A DNA stretch of 64,000 bases. Origin: an uncultured Lentisphaerota bacterium. GTDB taxonomy: Bacteria > Verrucomicrobiota > Kiritimatiellia > RFP12 > UBA1067. The notes beneath the pieces were generated by a model. The model had not been told where the DNA came from. It saw nothing but the letters and a program-made list of their open reading frames with translations, and ran no database searches. A program made the position numbers and the translations under genes. The stretch's first letter is position 1; every line of letters starts with the position of its first letter. Positions 33,299 through 42,800 of this stretch are shown here, in pieces. The stretch spans positions 35,957 through 99,956 of the forward strand of contig CAMKJU010000004.1 in assembly GCA_946413265.1 (NCBI GenBank). The letters run 5' to 3'.

Positions 33299-36067
33299 AT
33301 GCGCTACCCCGCTCTTGGCCCGTTCGTAGTCGGGCTTGCGTTTGCAGTCCTTCCCGCTGCCGTGGCGGGATGGAATGCCAATCCGCTTTCATGGACATAC
33401 GACGCGGAATCCCGTGTGCTGCGGACAGACGGCACTTCGCCGTTCGCGTTGGCGGACCGTCCGCTCGCGGAGGATGTCAGCGTCGAGGCGGATGTGCGTC
33501 CCGAGGGCGCGGGCACGAACGGATGGGCGACGCTTGGCGTCGCGATCCACGATGACGACCGGAACTTCTGGCACGTCGCGCTCGTGCGCTCGCCGCCGGA
33601 GGATGGCCCCGAGCGCCATACGTTTGAGCTGTGCGAAATGCGTGACGGCGTGTGGCTCTCTCAGGGTATTGACAAGCTCAAGTGTCTGCGGCGCGTACAC
33701 AAAGGCACATGGAAGTACGGCGAGACGTACGACATGTCCCTTCGGCTCGATCGCACGGCGCATGTGATTTTCGGCGCGATCAAGAACTCCGCAGGGGAAA
33801 CGTTGTTCTCGTGCGCATACGAGCTTCCAGTGGCGGCTCGGCGGGACGCCTCGCCCTACCGTAAGGCGGTCGTGTGCGGCCGGCCGGCATTTCATTCAAC
33901 CGGCTTGTTCCGCGGCGCGTTCATCAACCCGATGTTCATGCATGCTTCTTTCGTGAAGGAGAAGCGCGAGATTCCCGCATACACGAGCGACAGCTTCCTC
34001 GCTGACGTCAAAGACAAGGCGACGGGATTCTTCCGCGTGGTGGAGAAGGACGGACGCTGGCGCGTGATCGATCCGCTTGGAAGGGGCATGGTGCTGCTCG
34101 GCGTCGACCACGTGAAGTACCAGGGGCACTACAGCCAGCGCACGAAGCGCAGCGTCCACCATGAGGTGAACAAGCGGAAGTTCCCGAACAAGGTTGACTG
34201 GGAGGAGGATACGCTCGCCCGCCTGAAGAAGTGGGGCTTCAACCTCCTCGGCGCAGGATGCGATCCCGCGCTCAAGCACAGGGGACTCGTCCACACCGTG
34301 TTTCTCTCCATCGGCGACGGGTTGTGCTGGAACCCGGAGCGTCCCGACCTCTACATCTGCCCCAACGAACACCGTCCCTGCTCCGCGTTCCCAAACGTGT
34401 TCCATCCGCAGTTCGCGGCGTGGGCGGACTGGAAGGCGCGCACCGGGTGCGCCCCGCACCGCGACGACCCGTGGCTCTTCGGTTACTTCATCGACAACGA
34501 ACTCGCGTGGTGGGGACGCGGACGCCGCGATACCGGTCTTTTCGATGCAGTTGCGAAACTTCCCGACACGCACAGCGCGAAGATCGCCCAGAAGAAGTTC
34601 CTCGCGGAACGCGGCGTGAAGGGCGCACCGTCAGTCGACGACAAGCTTGCGTTCCTGAAGCTCGCGGCGGACATCTATTTTCGCGTGTCGAGCGAGGCGA
34701 TCCGCCGTCACGACCCGAACCATATCGTGATGGGCGCGCGCTTCGCCGGACTCGGCGGCGCTCATCCCGTTGTGTGGGAGGTTTCCGGCAAGTACTGCGA
34801 CCTCGTGACGTTCAACGTCTATCCGTGGGCGGACATCGACCGGAATGTCGTGACGATGAACCGTTCCGCGAATGCCGAGCGCGTGGCGGATGCGTTCACG
34901 CGCCAGTACGGCTACGTCAAGAAGCCGATGCTCGTCACGGAGTGGAGCTTCCCCGCGCTCGATTCTGGGCTCCCCTGCACGGGCGGCGCGGGACAGCGCT
35001 TCCGCACGCAGGGCGAGCGCACACGGGCGACGGAGCTTTTTGCGCGGACGATGCTGTCGCTTCCGTTCTTCGTCGGATACGACTACTTCATGTGGGTGGA
35101 CGAGCCAGCCGAAGGCATCAGCGACGCCTTCCCGGAGGATTCCAACTACGGACTCATCAACCTTCAAGGCGAGGCGTATCCCGAGATCACCGGCATGTTC
35201 GCGCGCCTCCACAAGGAGGTCGCGTCCGGCGCGACGATCGCGATGCCTGCCGAACGGCCAGCGCCGAAGAAGAAGGATGGTATTACGGCAAGCGAGTTTC
35301 TTGCACGTTTCCCCACCACGGGATCTGCAAGGGTCGTGCTCCGCCGTGACGGCGACGCCTACGAACTCTCCAACGGCGCGGGGCTTGTCCTGCGCGGCAA
35401 GATCGGCGGCAGGTACATGTTCGACAGCGTCTCGCTCAAGGGGAGCGAACTCGGCAGCTATACGGGGATGCTGAATGACCGCGTTGGCGGCAAGTTGATG
35501 TGGCACGACGCGACGCGCGTGAGAGGCGCGGGGTGGGACGCGGGGTGGAAGCCGTTTGTAAACGGCACGGGGACGTTGATCGTTACGTCCGTGGGCGATT
35601 GCGCGAACGGAGGGAAGTTCTTGCTGAAGCATGCGATCACACTGTATCCGGACAGGCCGTTTTTCCTCTGCGAGCTTGTGGAGGCGAAGAACATTGGCGG
35701 CGTGCCGATCGATGTGGAGGCATTCTATTTCAGGGAGTACGCGCCGTACTTCGCGGACAAGACGTCGATGAAGATCAAGCGCGTGCCGAACCTCTGGAAG
35801 GCCCCGATGCGCGATGCGTGGTTCAGAAAGTCGGACGGGGCCTACTACGGCGGCATGTCGTTCGCGCCGCTCGCCACGCTCTTCCAGTACCACATCATGG
35901 ACGGTGGGCGCAGCCAGCACCCGGACGCGAGGTTCTCACCGGAGGAAAAACTCGTCCTAGCGCCCGGTGAATCGTATCGTCCCGATGGGAAGATGTGGAT
36001 GCTTGCGATATGCGGACTTGACGGCGTCGAAGGCTGGCGCAGAGCTATTGATATTTGTGATTTGTGA
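33299..36067 (+). CDS. Large secreted GH50/GH42-like clan-A glycosidase
   Basis: This 922-residue protein has a signal peptide (residues 1-23, ending VAG) and an N-terminal beta-sandwich. The TIM-barrel part contains GYFIDNELAWWGRG (acid/base Glu about 401) and MLVTEWSFPALDSG (nucleophile Glu about 548), the clan GH-A arrangement seen in GH50 agarases. FVGYDYFMWVDEP and YGLINLQGEAYPE continue that pattern. The last 250 residues form another beta-rich domain. GGAG lies 7 bp before the ATG, inside the end of the GH20 remnant. It probably cleaves a galactan-type or other marine- or plant-type polysaccharide outside the cell; the substrate is inferred. The 3' end runs into a repeat at 36055. Confidence 0.72.
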   Translation: MRYPALGPFVVGLAFAVLPAAVAGWNANPLSWTYDAESRVLRTDGTSPFALADRPLAEDVSVEADVRPEGAGTNGWATLGVAIHDDDRNFWHVALVRSPPEDGPERHTFELCEMRDGVWLSQGIDKLKCLRRVHKGTWKYGETYDMSLRLDRTAHVIFGAIKNSAGETLFSCAYELPVAARRDASPYRKAVVCGRPAFHSTGLFRGAFINPMFMHASFVKEKREIPAYTSDSFLADVKDKATGFFRVVEKDGRWRVIDPLGRGMVLLGVDHVKYQGHYSQRTKRSVHHEVNKRKFPNKVDWEEDTLARLKKWGFNLLGAGCDPALKHRGLVHTVFLSIGDGLCWNPERPDLYICPNEHRPCSAFPNVFHPQFAAWADWKARTGCAPHRDDPWLFGYFIDNELAWWGRGRRDTGLFDAVAKLPDTHSAKIAQKKFLAERGVKGAPSVDDKLAFLKLAADIYFRVSSEAIRRHDPNHIVMGARFAGLGGAHPVVWEVSGKYCDLVTFNVYPWADIDRNVVTMNRSANAERVADAFTRQYGYVKKPMLVTEWSFPALDSGLPCTGGAGQRFRTQGERTRATELFARTMLSLPFFVGYDYFMWVDEPAEGISDAFPEDSNYGLINLQGEAYPEITGMFARLHKEVASGATIAMPAERPAPKKKDGITASEFLARFPTTGSARVVLRRDGDAYELSNGAGLVLRGKIGGRYMFDSVSLKGSELGSYTGMLNDRVGGKLMWHDATRVRGAGWDAGWKPFVNGTGTLIVTSVGDCANGGKFLLKHAITLYPDRPFFLCELVEAKNIGGVPIDVEAFYFREYAPYFADKTSMKIKRVPNLWKAPMRDAWFRKSDGAYYGGMSFAPLATLFQYHIMDGGRSQHPDARFSPEEKLVLAPGESYRPDGKMWMLAICGLDGVEGWRRAIDICDL

Positions 36068-36098
36068 ACAATGTTGACAATGAAGATTTGTGAACAAT
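36055..36098. repeat. Paired TTTGTGAACA repeat at 3' end of glycosidase
   Basis: TTGTGATTTGTGAACA (36055-36070) is the exact reverse complement of the repeat at 21389-21404. A second TTTGTGAACAAT lies at 36087-36098. The first copy encodes the last residues of the glycosidase and its stop. Confidence 0.8.
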
Positions 36099-36112
36099 AC
36101 TCGATAGTGTGT

Positions 36113-37453
36113 TCAAGTTGTTTTTGAGTGAAGACCAAGCTGTAGGGCGAGCTTTACGCCGGGTTTCGACATCGCGGCGTTGCCGATCAGCACCATCTCC
36201 GAGAGGCGTCCGGCCCAGGAGAATGAGCTGGTGGTCGTGCCGCCATTCAGGCAAGCGTTGATGTATTCGTGCCAGTGTGAGGGCACCTTGCCCACCTTTG
36301 GCAGCGCGGGCGCCGCGCCGCCGTTCTTGAGCACGATGGCCGGGGGCTTGTCGTAGTGGACCGAGAGGAGCCAGCCTTCCGTGCCTTCGACCACGCGTCC
36401 TTGCAGGGGTTGCTTGCCGATGGAGCTTTTCGCGAACAGCTCCTTGAACTCCGGACGCGGCAGGTAGTTCGCAGGCGTCTTCGCCGCGATCTTCGGATCC
36501 GCGAGGTTGCCGTCGCACCACTCGATCGGGAACGGCTTGCCGCCGGACGCCGCGCAGCCGGGCATCTCCCACGTGATGTGCGACATGCGCGGCCAGAACT
36601 GCGTGCGCAGCGGCTCCGGCTCCACGGGCACTTCGGCGGTGACGGACGTGGGGCCGGCCGTGCCGAGGCCGAGTCCGATCCAGACGGGGCTGAGCAGGTG
36701 GAGGCCGAGGTCGCCGAGCCACGACGTGCCGAAGTCGCGCCAGAAGCGCCATTTACCGGGATGGTAGACTTTCGGCACGTACGGACGGAACGGCGCGCCG
36801 TCGAGCCACGATTTCCAGTTGAGCGTTTCTGGCACGGGCGCTTCGGCGAGCGGCCACTTGTGGGCGGCCGTGGTGTGTCCGCCGCGGTTCGAGAATATCC
36901 AGACGTGCTTCAGCTCGCCGATGAGTCCGCTCTTCAGGAACGCGACGGTCTGGCGGTCGCACGGCCATGCGGCGATCTGCGTGCCCAGCTGCGTTACGGC
37001 CTTCTTCTCGGCGGCGAGCTTCTCGATCTTGCGGCAGTCGGCGAGGTCGTGGCAGAGGGGTTTTTGTCCGTAGACGTTGAGTCCGCGCGCGAGCGCGTCG
37101 AGGACGTACCCGGCGTGCGAGTGGTCGGGCGTGGAGACGTTGGTCGAGTCGATGCGCGTGCCTTCCTTCTCGAACATCTCGTGCGCGTTGCGGTAGACGC
37201 GCGCGTCCGGGCAGAGCTTCTTGGCGCGGGCGAGGTAGTTCGCGTCCACGTCGCAGAGCGCGGTGATGTGGATGTGAGGGTGGCTACGGAGTCCGTTGAG
37301 GTCGCCAAGCGCCATGTTGCCCGTACCGACGCAGGCGTGCGAGAGCAGGGAGTTGGGGCTGCGGCGCGAGACGACCGCCGGGAAGCCGGCGAGCGGGACG
37401 AGTCCGGCGGCGGCCGTGGCGGATGCGAGAAACGATCGACGTGTTGTTTTCAT
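36113..37453 (-). CDS. Tat-exported Gfo/Idh/MocA-family oxidoreductase (second)
   Basis: This 446-residue oxidoreductase begins MKTTRRSFLASATAAAG, a twin-arginine signal. The Rossmann region (CVGTGNMALGDLNGL) follows, then NVYGQKPLCHDLADCRKIE (QKP for EKP), then the substrate domain. Family features such as GTQIAAWPCDRQTVAFLKSG are conserved. AAGGA lies 8 bp before the ATG; upstream in-frame codons are made by a tandem repeat and are rejected. It differs from the first Gfo/Idh in sequence but shares its Tat export. It faces the DUF1080 gene upstream on the same strand and the glycosidase convergently, so it likely works on sugars released in the periplasm. Confidence 0.85.
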   Translation of the reverse strand: MKTTRRSFLASATAAAGLVPLAGFPAVVSRRSPNSLLSHACVGTGNMALGDLNGLRSHPHIHITALCDVDANYLARAKKLCPDARVYRNAHEMFEKEGTRIDSTNVSTPDHSHAGYVLDALARGLNVYGQKPLCHDLADCRKIEKLAAEKKAVTQLGTQIAAWPCDRQTVAFLKSGLIGELKHVWIFSNRGGHTTAAHKWPLAEAPVPETLNWKSWLDGAPFRPYVPKVYHPGKWRFWRDFGTSWLGDLGLHLLSPVWIGLGLGTAGPTSVTAEVPVEPEPLRTQFWPRMSHITWEMPGCAASGGKPFPIEWCDGNLADPKIAAKTPANYLPRPEFKELFAKSSIGKQPLQGRVVEGTEGWLLSVHYDKPPAIVLKNGGAAPALPKVGKVPSHWHEYINACLNGGTTTSSFSWAGRLSEMVLIGNAAMSKPGVKLALQLGLHSKTT

Positions 37454-37504
37454 TGGTTGTTCCTTAGGGGTGATTTTAAAGTTCGTGTAGAAGATTTTAA
37501 TGTC

Positions 37505-37540
37505 CATGTAGAACATGTAAAACATGTAGATCCTGTAGAA
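37505..37540. repeat. 9-bp tandem repeat CATGTAGAA, four units
   Basis: CATGTAGAA, CATGTAAAA, CATGTAGAT and CCTGTAGAA follow one another; an inverted CTACATG comes 4 bp later. It lies about 50-90 bp upstream of the Gfo/Idh gene. Confidence 0.75.
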
Positions 37541-37558
37541 TATCTACATGCATGTTAG

Positions 37559-37660
37559 TTGCTTTCGCTATTTGGAGTTTCGGAGTCTTGGAGTTGTAGA
37601 GATTTTTTAAAGGTTTTCTCCAAGACTCCCAATCTCCTAAACTCCCAGTAGCGAAAGCAA
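37559..37660. repeat. Palindromic repeat family A, copy 2
   Basis: Ends TTGCTTTCGCT and AGCGAAAGCAA are perfect inverted repeats 102 bp apart. Inside are GGAGTTTCGGAGTCTTGGAG and the matching CTCCAAGACTCCC, CTCCTAAACTCCC. It fills most of the gap between the DUF1080 and Gfo/Idh genes. Confidence 0.9.
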
Positions 37661-37696
37661 GAAAGGTTTTGCAACTGGCTCTATGTAGTGGTGGGC

Positions 37697-38872
37697 TCAT
37701 TTTTGTTTGGAGAATTTTTCGAGGGTGGCGCGGAGCGGATAGTCGTTGGCGCCGATGACTTTGTTGCGGATCAGGACGTTGAATCCCTTCAGCGTGCCAT
37801 CGATGTACCTTTTGTTTGCCGCGAGTTTGTCCGGCGGAAGTGTCTTCAGCCAGGCGTCGTAGCCGGCGCAGAGCGATTGTGCGGCCTTCAGGTATTCGGG
37901 CTTCTTCGAGTAGGAGAGCACTTCGAGGATGCCGTTGACGTTCTTGGCGTCGGGAACTTTCAGGTCGATCTTGGCGAAGAGCGCGGCGGCGGTCTTCTCA
38001 CGGAGGGCGCGTACGTCCTCTTCCTTCGCGGACATCTCGGAGTGCGTGGTGTTGTCCCAGCGCGAGGGGATTTCGCGGATCCAGATGTTGCGGAAGGGGA
38101 CGGGGTCGCCGTGGTCCTGGAGCATCCACGGGAGTTTCGGCGCGTGCTGCACGAGCGGACGGCGGATGCGGTGCGTGCCCATGCCCTCGAGCTCCCAGGC
38201 GTCCTGCACGAGCACGCCGTTGTGGAACACCGTGACGGTGCCGGGGTGGAGGACCTTGCCGTCCTTCCAGATGGGCTGGTGGAAGATGATGTCGTACGTC
38301 TGCCACACGCCGGCGGGGCGGCTCGCGTTGACGAGCGGCGGGTTCTGCGCGTAGACCGAGGCCGCGATGCCGTCGGGGTAGTTGCGCTCGACGTCTGCGG
38401 AGGGGTCGGGGTCGTAGGAGTTGAGGATCTGGATTTCGTACCGGCCCATCGGGATCACGCCCGAGTTGCCGCCGAGCTGTCCGTGCCGTTTCGCGTCCGC
38501 GACGGGACTGAGCCATTCGACGTGGAACTGTGCGTCGCCGAACGCGCGCCGCGTGCAGGCGAGGCCGGAACCAGGCGTACAGACGAACAGGCCGTCCTTT
38601 ACGCGCCATTTCGTGGGGTTGCCTTTTCTGTCGCACCAGTTCTCGTCGATGCTTTTCTGCGTGCCGTCGAAGAGGACGATCGCGTCGGACGGTGGCTTGC
38701 CGGGAGGCGTCTCGACCTGTTTAGGATAGGGTCGGTTGAAATCATGCACGGCCCAGGCGTGCTTGGCGTCGGGTGTGTCGCCGTAGAGTCCGAAGATTCC
38801 GCGTTCGCCGGCGGCGGTGGAGAACACCACGCACAAAAGCGCCGCAGAGGCGAGAAGTGTATTTTTCATCAT
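37697..38872 (-). CDS. Secreted DUF1080 / 3-keto-disaccharide hydrolase-like protein
   Basis: This 391-residue protein has a signal peptide (LLASAALLCVVFSTAAG). The DUF1080 (concanavalin A-like) domain covers residues about 58-270: DAIVLFDGTQ, WRVKDGLFVCTPGSG, DAQFHVEWLSP, GNSGVIPMGRYEIQILNSYD and PVPFRNIWIREI. Members of this family bind or cleave 3-keto sugars made by Gfo/Idh oxidoreductases, and one is encoded next downstream on the same strand. The last 110 residues are helical and unique. GAAGGA precedes the ATG. The two genes probably form a periplasmic oxidative glycan-cleavage pair. Confidence 0.85.
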   Translation of the reverse strand: MMKNTLLASAALLCVVFSTAAGERGIFGLYGDTPDAKHAWAVHDFNRPYPKQVETPPGKPPSDAIVLFDGTQKSIDENWCDRKGNPTKWRVKDGLFVCTPGSGLACTRRAFGDAQFHVEWLSPVADAKRHGQLGGNSGVIPMGRYEIQILNSYDPDPSADVERNYPDGIAASVYAQNPPLVNASRPAGVWQTYDIIFHQPIWKDGKVLHPGTVTVFHNGVLVQDAWELEGMGTHRIRRPLVQHAPKLPWMLQDHGDPVPFRNIWIREIPSRWDNTTHSEMSAKEEDVRALREKTAAALFAKIDLKVPDAKNVNGILEVLSYSKKPEYLKAAQSLCAGYDAWLKTLPPDKLAANKRYIDGTLKGFNVLIRNKVIGANDYPLRATLEKFSKQK

Positions 38873-38908
38873 TTTCCTTCAGGTAAGACTTATTCGTTGC
38901 GTGCGTCT

Positions 38909-38917
38909 ATTATGCCA
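38909..38917 (-). promoter_or_regulatory. Extended -10 TGGCATAAT (minus)
   Basis: CATAAT with TGG upstream is followed by AGACGC and a leader of about 30 nt with GAAGGA before the DUF1080 gene. Confidence 0.75.
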
Positions 38918-39021
38918 TATTCTCTTATCTGGCACAAGAGGGAAAATAGTCATGCGAGCGTTGTCCAACGCGATACCGCCCCTGATTTTACTGATCGAAT
39001 AGTTTACAAATTGGGAAATTA

Positions 39022-39030
39022 TGGTACACT
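39022..39030 (+). promoter_or_regulatory. Extended -10 TGGTACACT
   Basis: TACACT (39025-39030) with TGG upstream and GAAATTA before it. The leader of about 50 nt contains AAAGGAG. It is the only clear promoter for the four-gene surface operon 39087-50399. Confidence 0.75.
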
Positions 39031-39086
39031 AAAAGGGTTTTCTTTGCCGGGAAACTATCTCGGATAAGAAAGGAGAATATAAGATT

Positions 39087-39866
39087 ATGCCTAAAACTGC
39101 CAAAATTATGGCCGTTGCGGCGGTTGTGACGTGGTCTGTGTGCGCCTTCGGAAGCGTGCAGGACAAGTTGGCCAGGTTCTCAACGCCCGGTCCAGACCGC
39201 TATTCCGACGGATCAATCGTGCGGGACGGCGAGTGCTACGCGCTCGTGTGGTCGCCTACAGGGACAACCTTCTCCGGATTCAACGCGGATGGTACGCCCG
39301 TTTCATCCAACGACTGCGTGGTGCTCGCAGGTGCGCTTGCCCAGGACGGCAAGTGCCGCGATTCCATATTCCAGATTCCCGCTGCGGAATACGAGGCGCT
39401 CAAGGGCGGCGAATGGGCCGTGTGCCTTGTCGATACGCGCAACCTCGTCGGCGTGCCCACCGGCACGCGGAACGGCAAGCCCTTGCGCGTGAACCGCTGG
39501 GGAATCGTCGCCGACGGCGTCACCATCACCGACGCCGCCTCAGCCCGTCCCCGCCTCGCTGCGGCCACCCCGGGAGGGACGCGCTCCAGCGCATCCGCCG
39601 TCCGCGCCACCAACCTTTCCGCCGTGCCGCCAAACCTCATGCCCCCGCAGATCACGGCCATCGAAGTGTCGGATGGCGAGGTGTGGCTCGCCGTGGATGG
39701 CACGGTGCCGTACCTCGACTACACCATCGTTTCCGGGAAGACGCCGAACGACCTCAAGACGGACTACTTCTCGGAGGTCGTTGAGGGCGAGGCCGGTGGC
39801 GAGATCGCGATCGGCACCGTGAAGTCCCCGGCGCGCCGGTTCTTCAAGGTGAAGCGGGCCGAATAA
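39087..39866 (+). CDS. Exported protein of unknown function, first in surface operon
   Basis: This 259-residue protein has a signal peptide (MAVAAVVTWSVCAFG). No family is recognised. The mature part has two beta-rich segments: CYALVWSPTGTTFSGFNADG and, near the end, ITAIEVSDGEVWLAVDGTVP and RRFFKVKRAE, which resemble the repeating units of verrucomicrobial surface proteins. A proline/alanine linker joins them. AAAGGAG precedes the ATG. It is followed after 18 bp by the giant DUF2341 protein and may be its partner or a minor surface component. Confidence 0.65.
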   Translation: MPKTAKIMAVAAVVTWSVCAFGSVQDKLARFSTPGPDRYSDGSIVRDGECYALVWSPTGTTFSGFNADGTPVSSNDCVVLAGALAQDGKCRDSIFQIPAAEYEALKGGEWAVCLVDTRNLVGVPTGTRNGKPLRVNRWGIVADGVTITDAASARPRLAAATPGGTRSSASAVRATNLSAVPPNLMPPQITAIEVSDGEVWLAVDGTVPYLDYTIVSGKTPNDLKTDYFSEVVEGEAGGEIAIGTVKSPARRFFKVKRAE

Positions 39867-39884
39867 GGGAAAGGAGGAATGAAG

Positions 39885-42800
39885 ATGAACACGAAAAAGC
39901 TTTCCCTGATTCTGGCTGCGGCGATCGGTCTTGCGTCGTTCAGCGCCAATGCCGCCGATTCGCTGACGATGGCCGATTTCGCCCATTCGATCAAGCTGCA
40001 GGTGAGCGGCTACACCGGCAGCGAGACGCTTGTCAATTTCCCCGTGCTCGTGCGCATCAGCGAAAACCTTGGGGATTTCAAGTATTCCGACATGCGCTCC
40101 ACCAAGGGCGGCGACCTGGCGTTCTTCGCGGCGGACGGCACGCGGCTCGCGTCGGAGATCGACACCTGGGACACGGGCGGCACCTCGCTCGTGTGGGTCA
40201 AGCTGCCCGGCATGGCGCAGGGCACGAAGTTCTACGTATGCTACCGCCTGACCGACGAACTGGCCGCGCTCGACACCATGGTCAAAAACGACAACCCCTG
40301 GGGTGACTACGTCGGCGTCTGGCACCTTAGCGAGAGCGGCGTCAAACCCAAGCCCGTCTATGACTCGTCGCCCAACTGCATGACCGGCACGATTATGGCG
40401 ACGGGAAGTTCCGTCGGCACGGTTTCCGCAGGCGCCGTGGGCGCGGCCCGGCGAATCGCGGGTGACAAGAACCACGACTGGGGCATCGTCGTCGATGCGA
40501 CGAACGGAATCCCGCAAAAGGCCGTCGCCGATTCGCTCGGCACTGATTTCTCGGCGTCGTTCTGGATGAATCCGCAGAATTCCGATGTCACCTACGGATT
40601 CCTCATCGACCGCCGCAAGGGCGAATACAACAAGCCTGGCGGATGGGGAATGCGCCTTCATACGAGTCCGCAACTGGAAATTTATGCGGCGGACGAAAAG
40701 CCGTATTCCGGCAATTACGACGGTACCGTGAGCGGAAGCAACTACGCCGCTCTCTTCACGCAGAACACGTGGACGAAGGTCGATATTCATTGGAGATACG
40801 CGACCAACGGCAACTCTCCCGTGGCCAACATCTACTTGAACGGCTCATTCGTCGAGACCGTGACCTTGCCGAAGGCCGCTTTGCAGGACAACGCCAACAT
40901 CGGCATCGGCGGATCAACGGTGGATACGCCCGGCAGTGGGGCCAATAGCGGCAAGGGCCGCCGTTTCAACGGCAACATGGACGAGGTGCGCCTCCGGCCC
41001 GGCGTTGTAAGCGCGGACTGGGTGAAGGCGGACTACGACACGGTCAACAACGCGAGTTTCGTCACGCTCGCCCCTCCAAGCGTGTTCACGGTTGAATGGA
41101 ACGGCGCAGACGGCGAGACGCCGGGACTGAAAACCTTTACGCACAAGACCGTCACGTTCGCCGGAACGGTTCTGTCCGTCGGCGAAGACGCCGAGTCGTG
41201 CGACATCCAGTACAGGCTCTGGGCGGACGGCGATTCGGAGCCTGCGGACTGGACGACGCTTGCGGGCGGGCTTGCCGAAGCCGCCGCGTTCGAGGTCGCC
41301 GTGCCGGGGCTTGCGCCGGGCACGACCTACCGCTACGCGCTCCGCGCGGTAAACGACGTGGACGACCCGACGGACACCGTCACCGGCTCGTTCACGACGC
41401 TGGCCGGTCTGACGGTCGCGTGGTCGGACGCCTCCGGCGTCGCGGGCTTCGAGCGTCTTTCGTACGGCTACGCCGTCGCGGGCGGACAGGTCTCGCTGAT
41501 GGGCGACTCGACAAGGTGCAGCATCCTCTGCAAGGTCTGGCCGGATGGCGAGGCGGAGCCGGACGCCTGGACGACGCTTGCGCAGAACCTCGTCCTCGGC
41601 AGTTCCTTCAGCGAGACTGTTTCGGGCCTTGAGATGGGGACTGCCTACCGGTACAAGTTCATGGCCGTCGGCGACGGCGACGAGGAGACGTCCGTACTTT
41701 CAGGCACGTTCACCACGCTTGGCGACGAGGGGGAGACGGTCGGCTCGCCCTACACGCACTTCTTCGACGACGGCACGAACGCCGTCTGGGTGGTGAACGA
41801 CTTCGAGCGCTACCTCCCGTTCACCGTCACGGGCTACACGGGCACGGAGACGCTCACGAACTTCCCCGTGCTGGTGGAGGTTCGCGCCAAGGACGACAAC
41901 GGCTTCTCCTACGACGACTTCTACCACTACGACGGGGCGGACATCGCCTTCGTGGACGAGAAAGGGCACATCATCCCGCACGAGATCGACACGTGGAACA
42001 AGAACGGCATGTCGATGTTCTGGGTGCGTCTCCCCGAGATGAACAACGGCACGACGTTCACGATGTGCTACCGCAGCCCGCTTCTCGAGACGCCGCCCGA
42101 TCCGGGCAACGTGTTCGAGAAATACGTGGGCGTGTGGCACATGAACGAGACGAAGGACGGCGTCGTCAACCTCAAGGACTCGACCGTCAACGACTTCGAG
42201 ACCGAGACGCACGCGCTCTCGACGGCGGACAACAACGGGCGCATCGGCTACGCCCGGCGCGTGGCGCAGTCGCCCGGCTCCGCGGCGTCCTACGGCCGCA
42301 TCATCGCCTTCGACCACGACGACATCCTCCGCACCGGCGTCGGCAACGTCTTTACCTTCTCCGGCTGGTACAAGCTGCTGGAACAGCCGCCGAAGTGGGC
42401 CTATCTCGTCAGCCGCAAGAGCGAGGACGCGGACCGCGGTTGGGGCGTGCAGTACCAGGAGACCGGCACCGAGCAGCTGCGCGTCTGGTCCGGGTCGAAG
42501 TCGAAGAGCGGATTCAACGGACAGACCTTCAACTTCTCGAACACCGGCACGGACTGGCATTACTGGACCTTCGTCTTTGACGGGAACGGCCCCTTCGGTC
42601 CCGGCACGAACGGCCTCTTCTACGCCTATCTGGACGGCGAGATAGTGAAGTCCGTCGCCAACGGGCTTCCGCTGAAATACGACATCGCGAACGACGAGAC
42701 GGCCGACTACGACAACCTCTGCGTGGTCGGCCAGCAGAACGGGACGGGCGCGTTCAACGGCCTTGTCGATGAGGCGCGTTACTCCAAGGGCATCCGCTCG

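Noticed and set aside
37454..37525. Extended N-terminus of the minus-strand Gfo/Idh
   Set aside because: The extra residues are encoded by the CATGTAGAA tandem repeat and precede a clean Tat signal with its own ribosome site at 37453.
39879..39884. Start of the giant protein at 39879
   Set aside because: GGAGG lies only 1 bp before this ATG. The ATG at 39885 has a 7-bp gap and leaves the same signal peptide.
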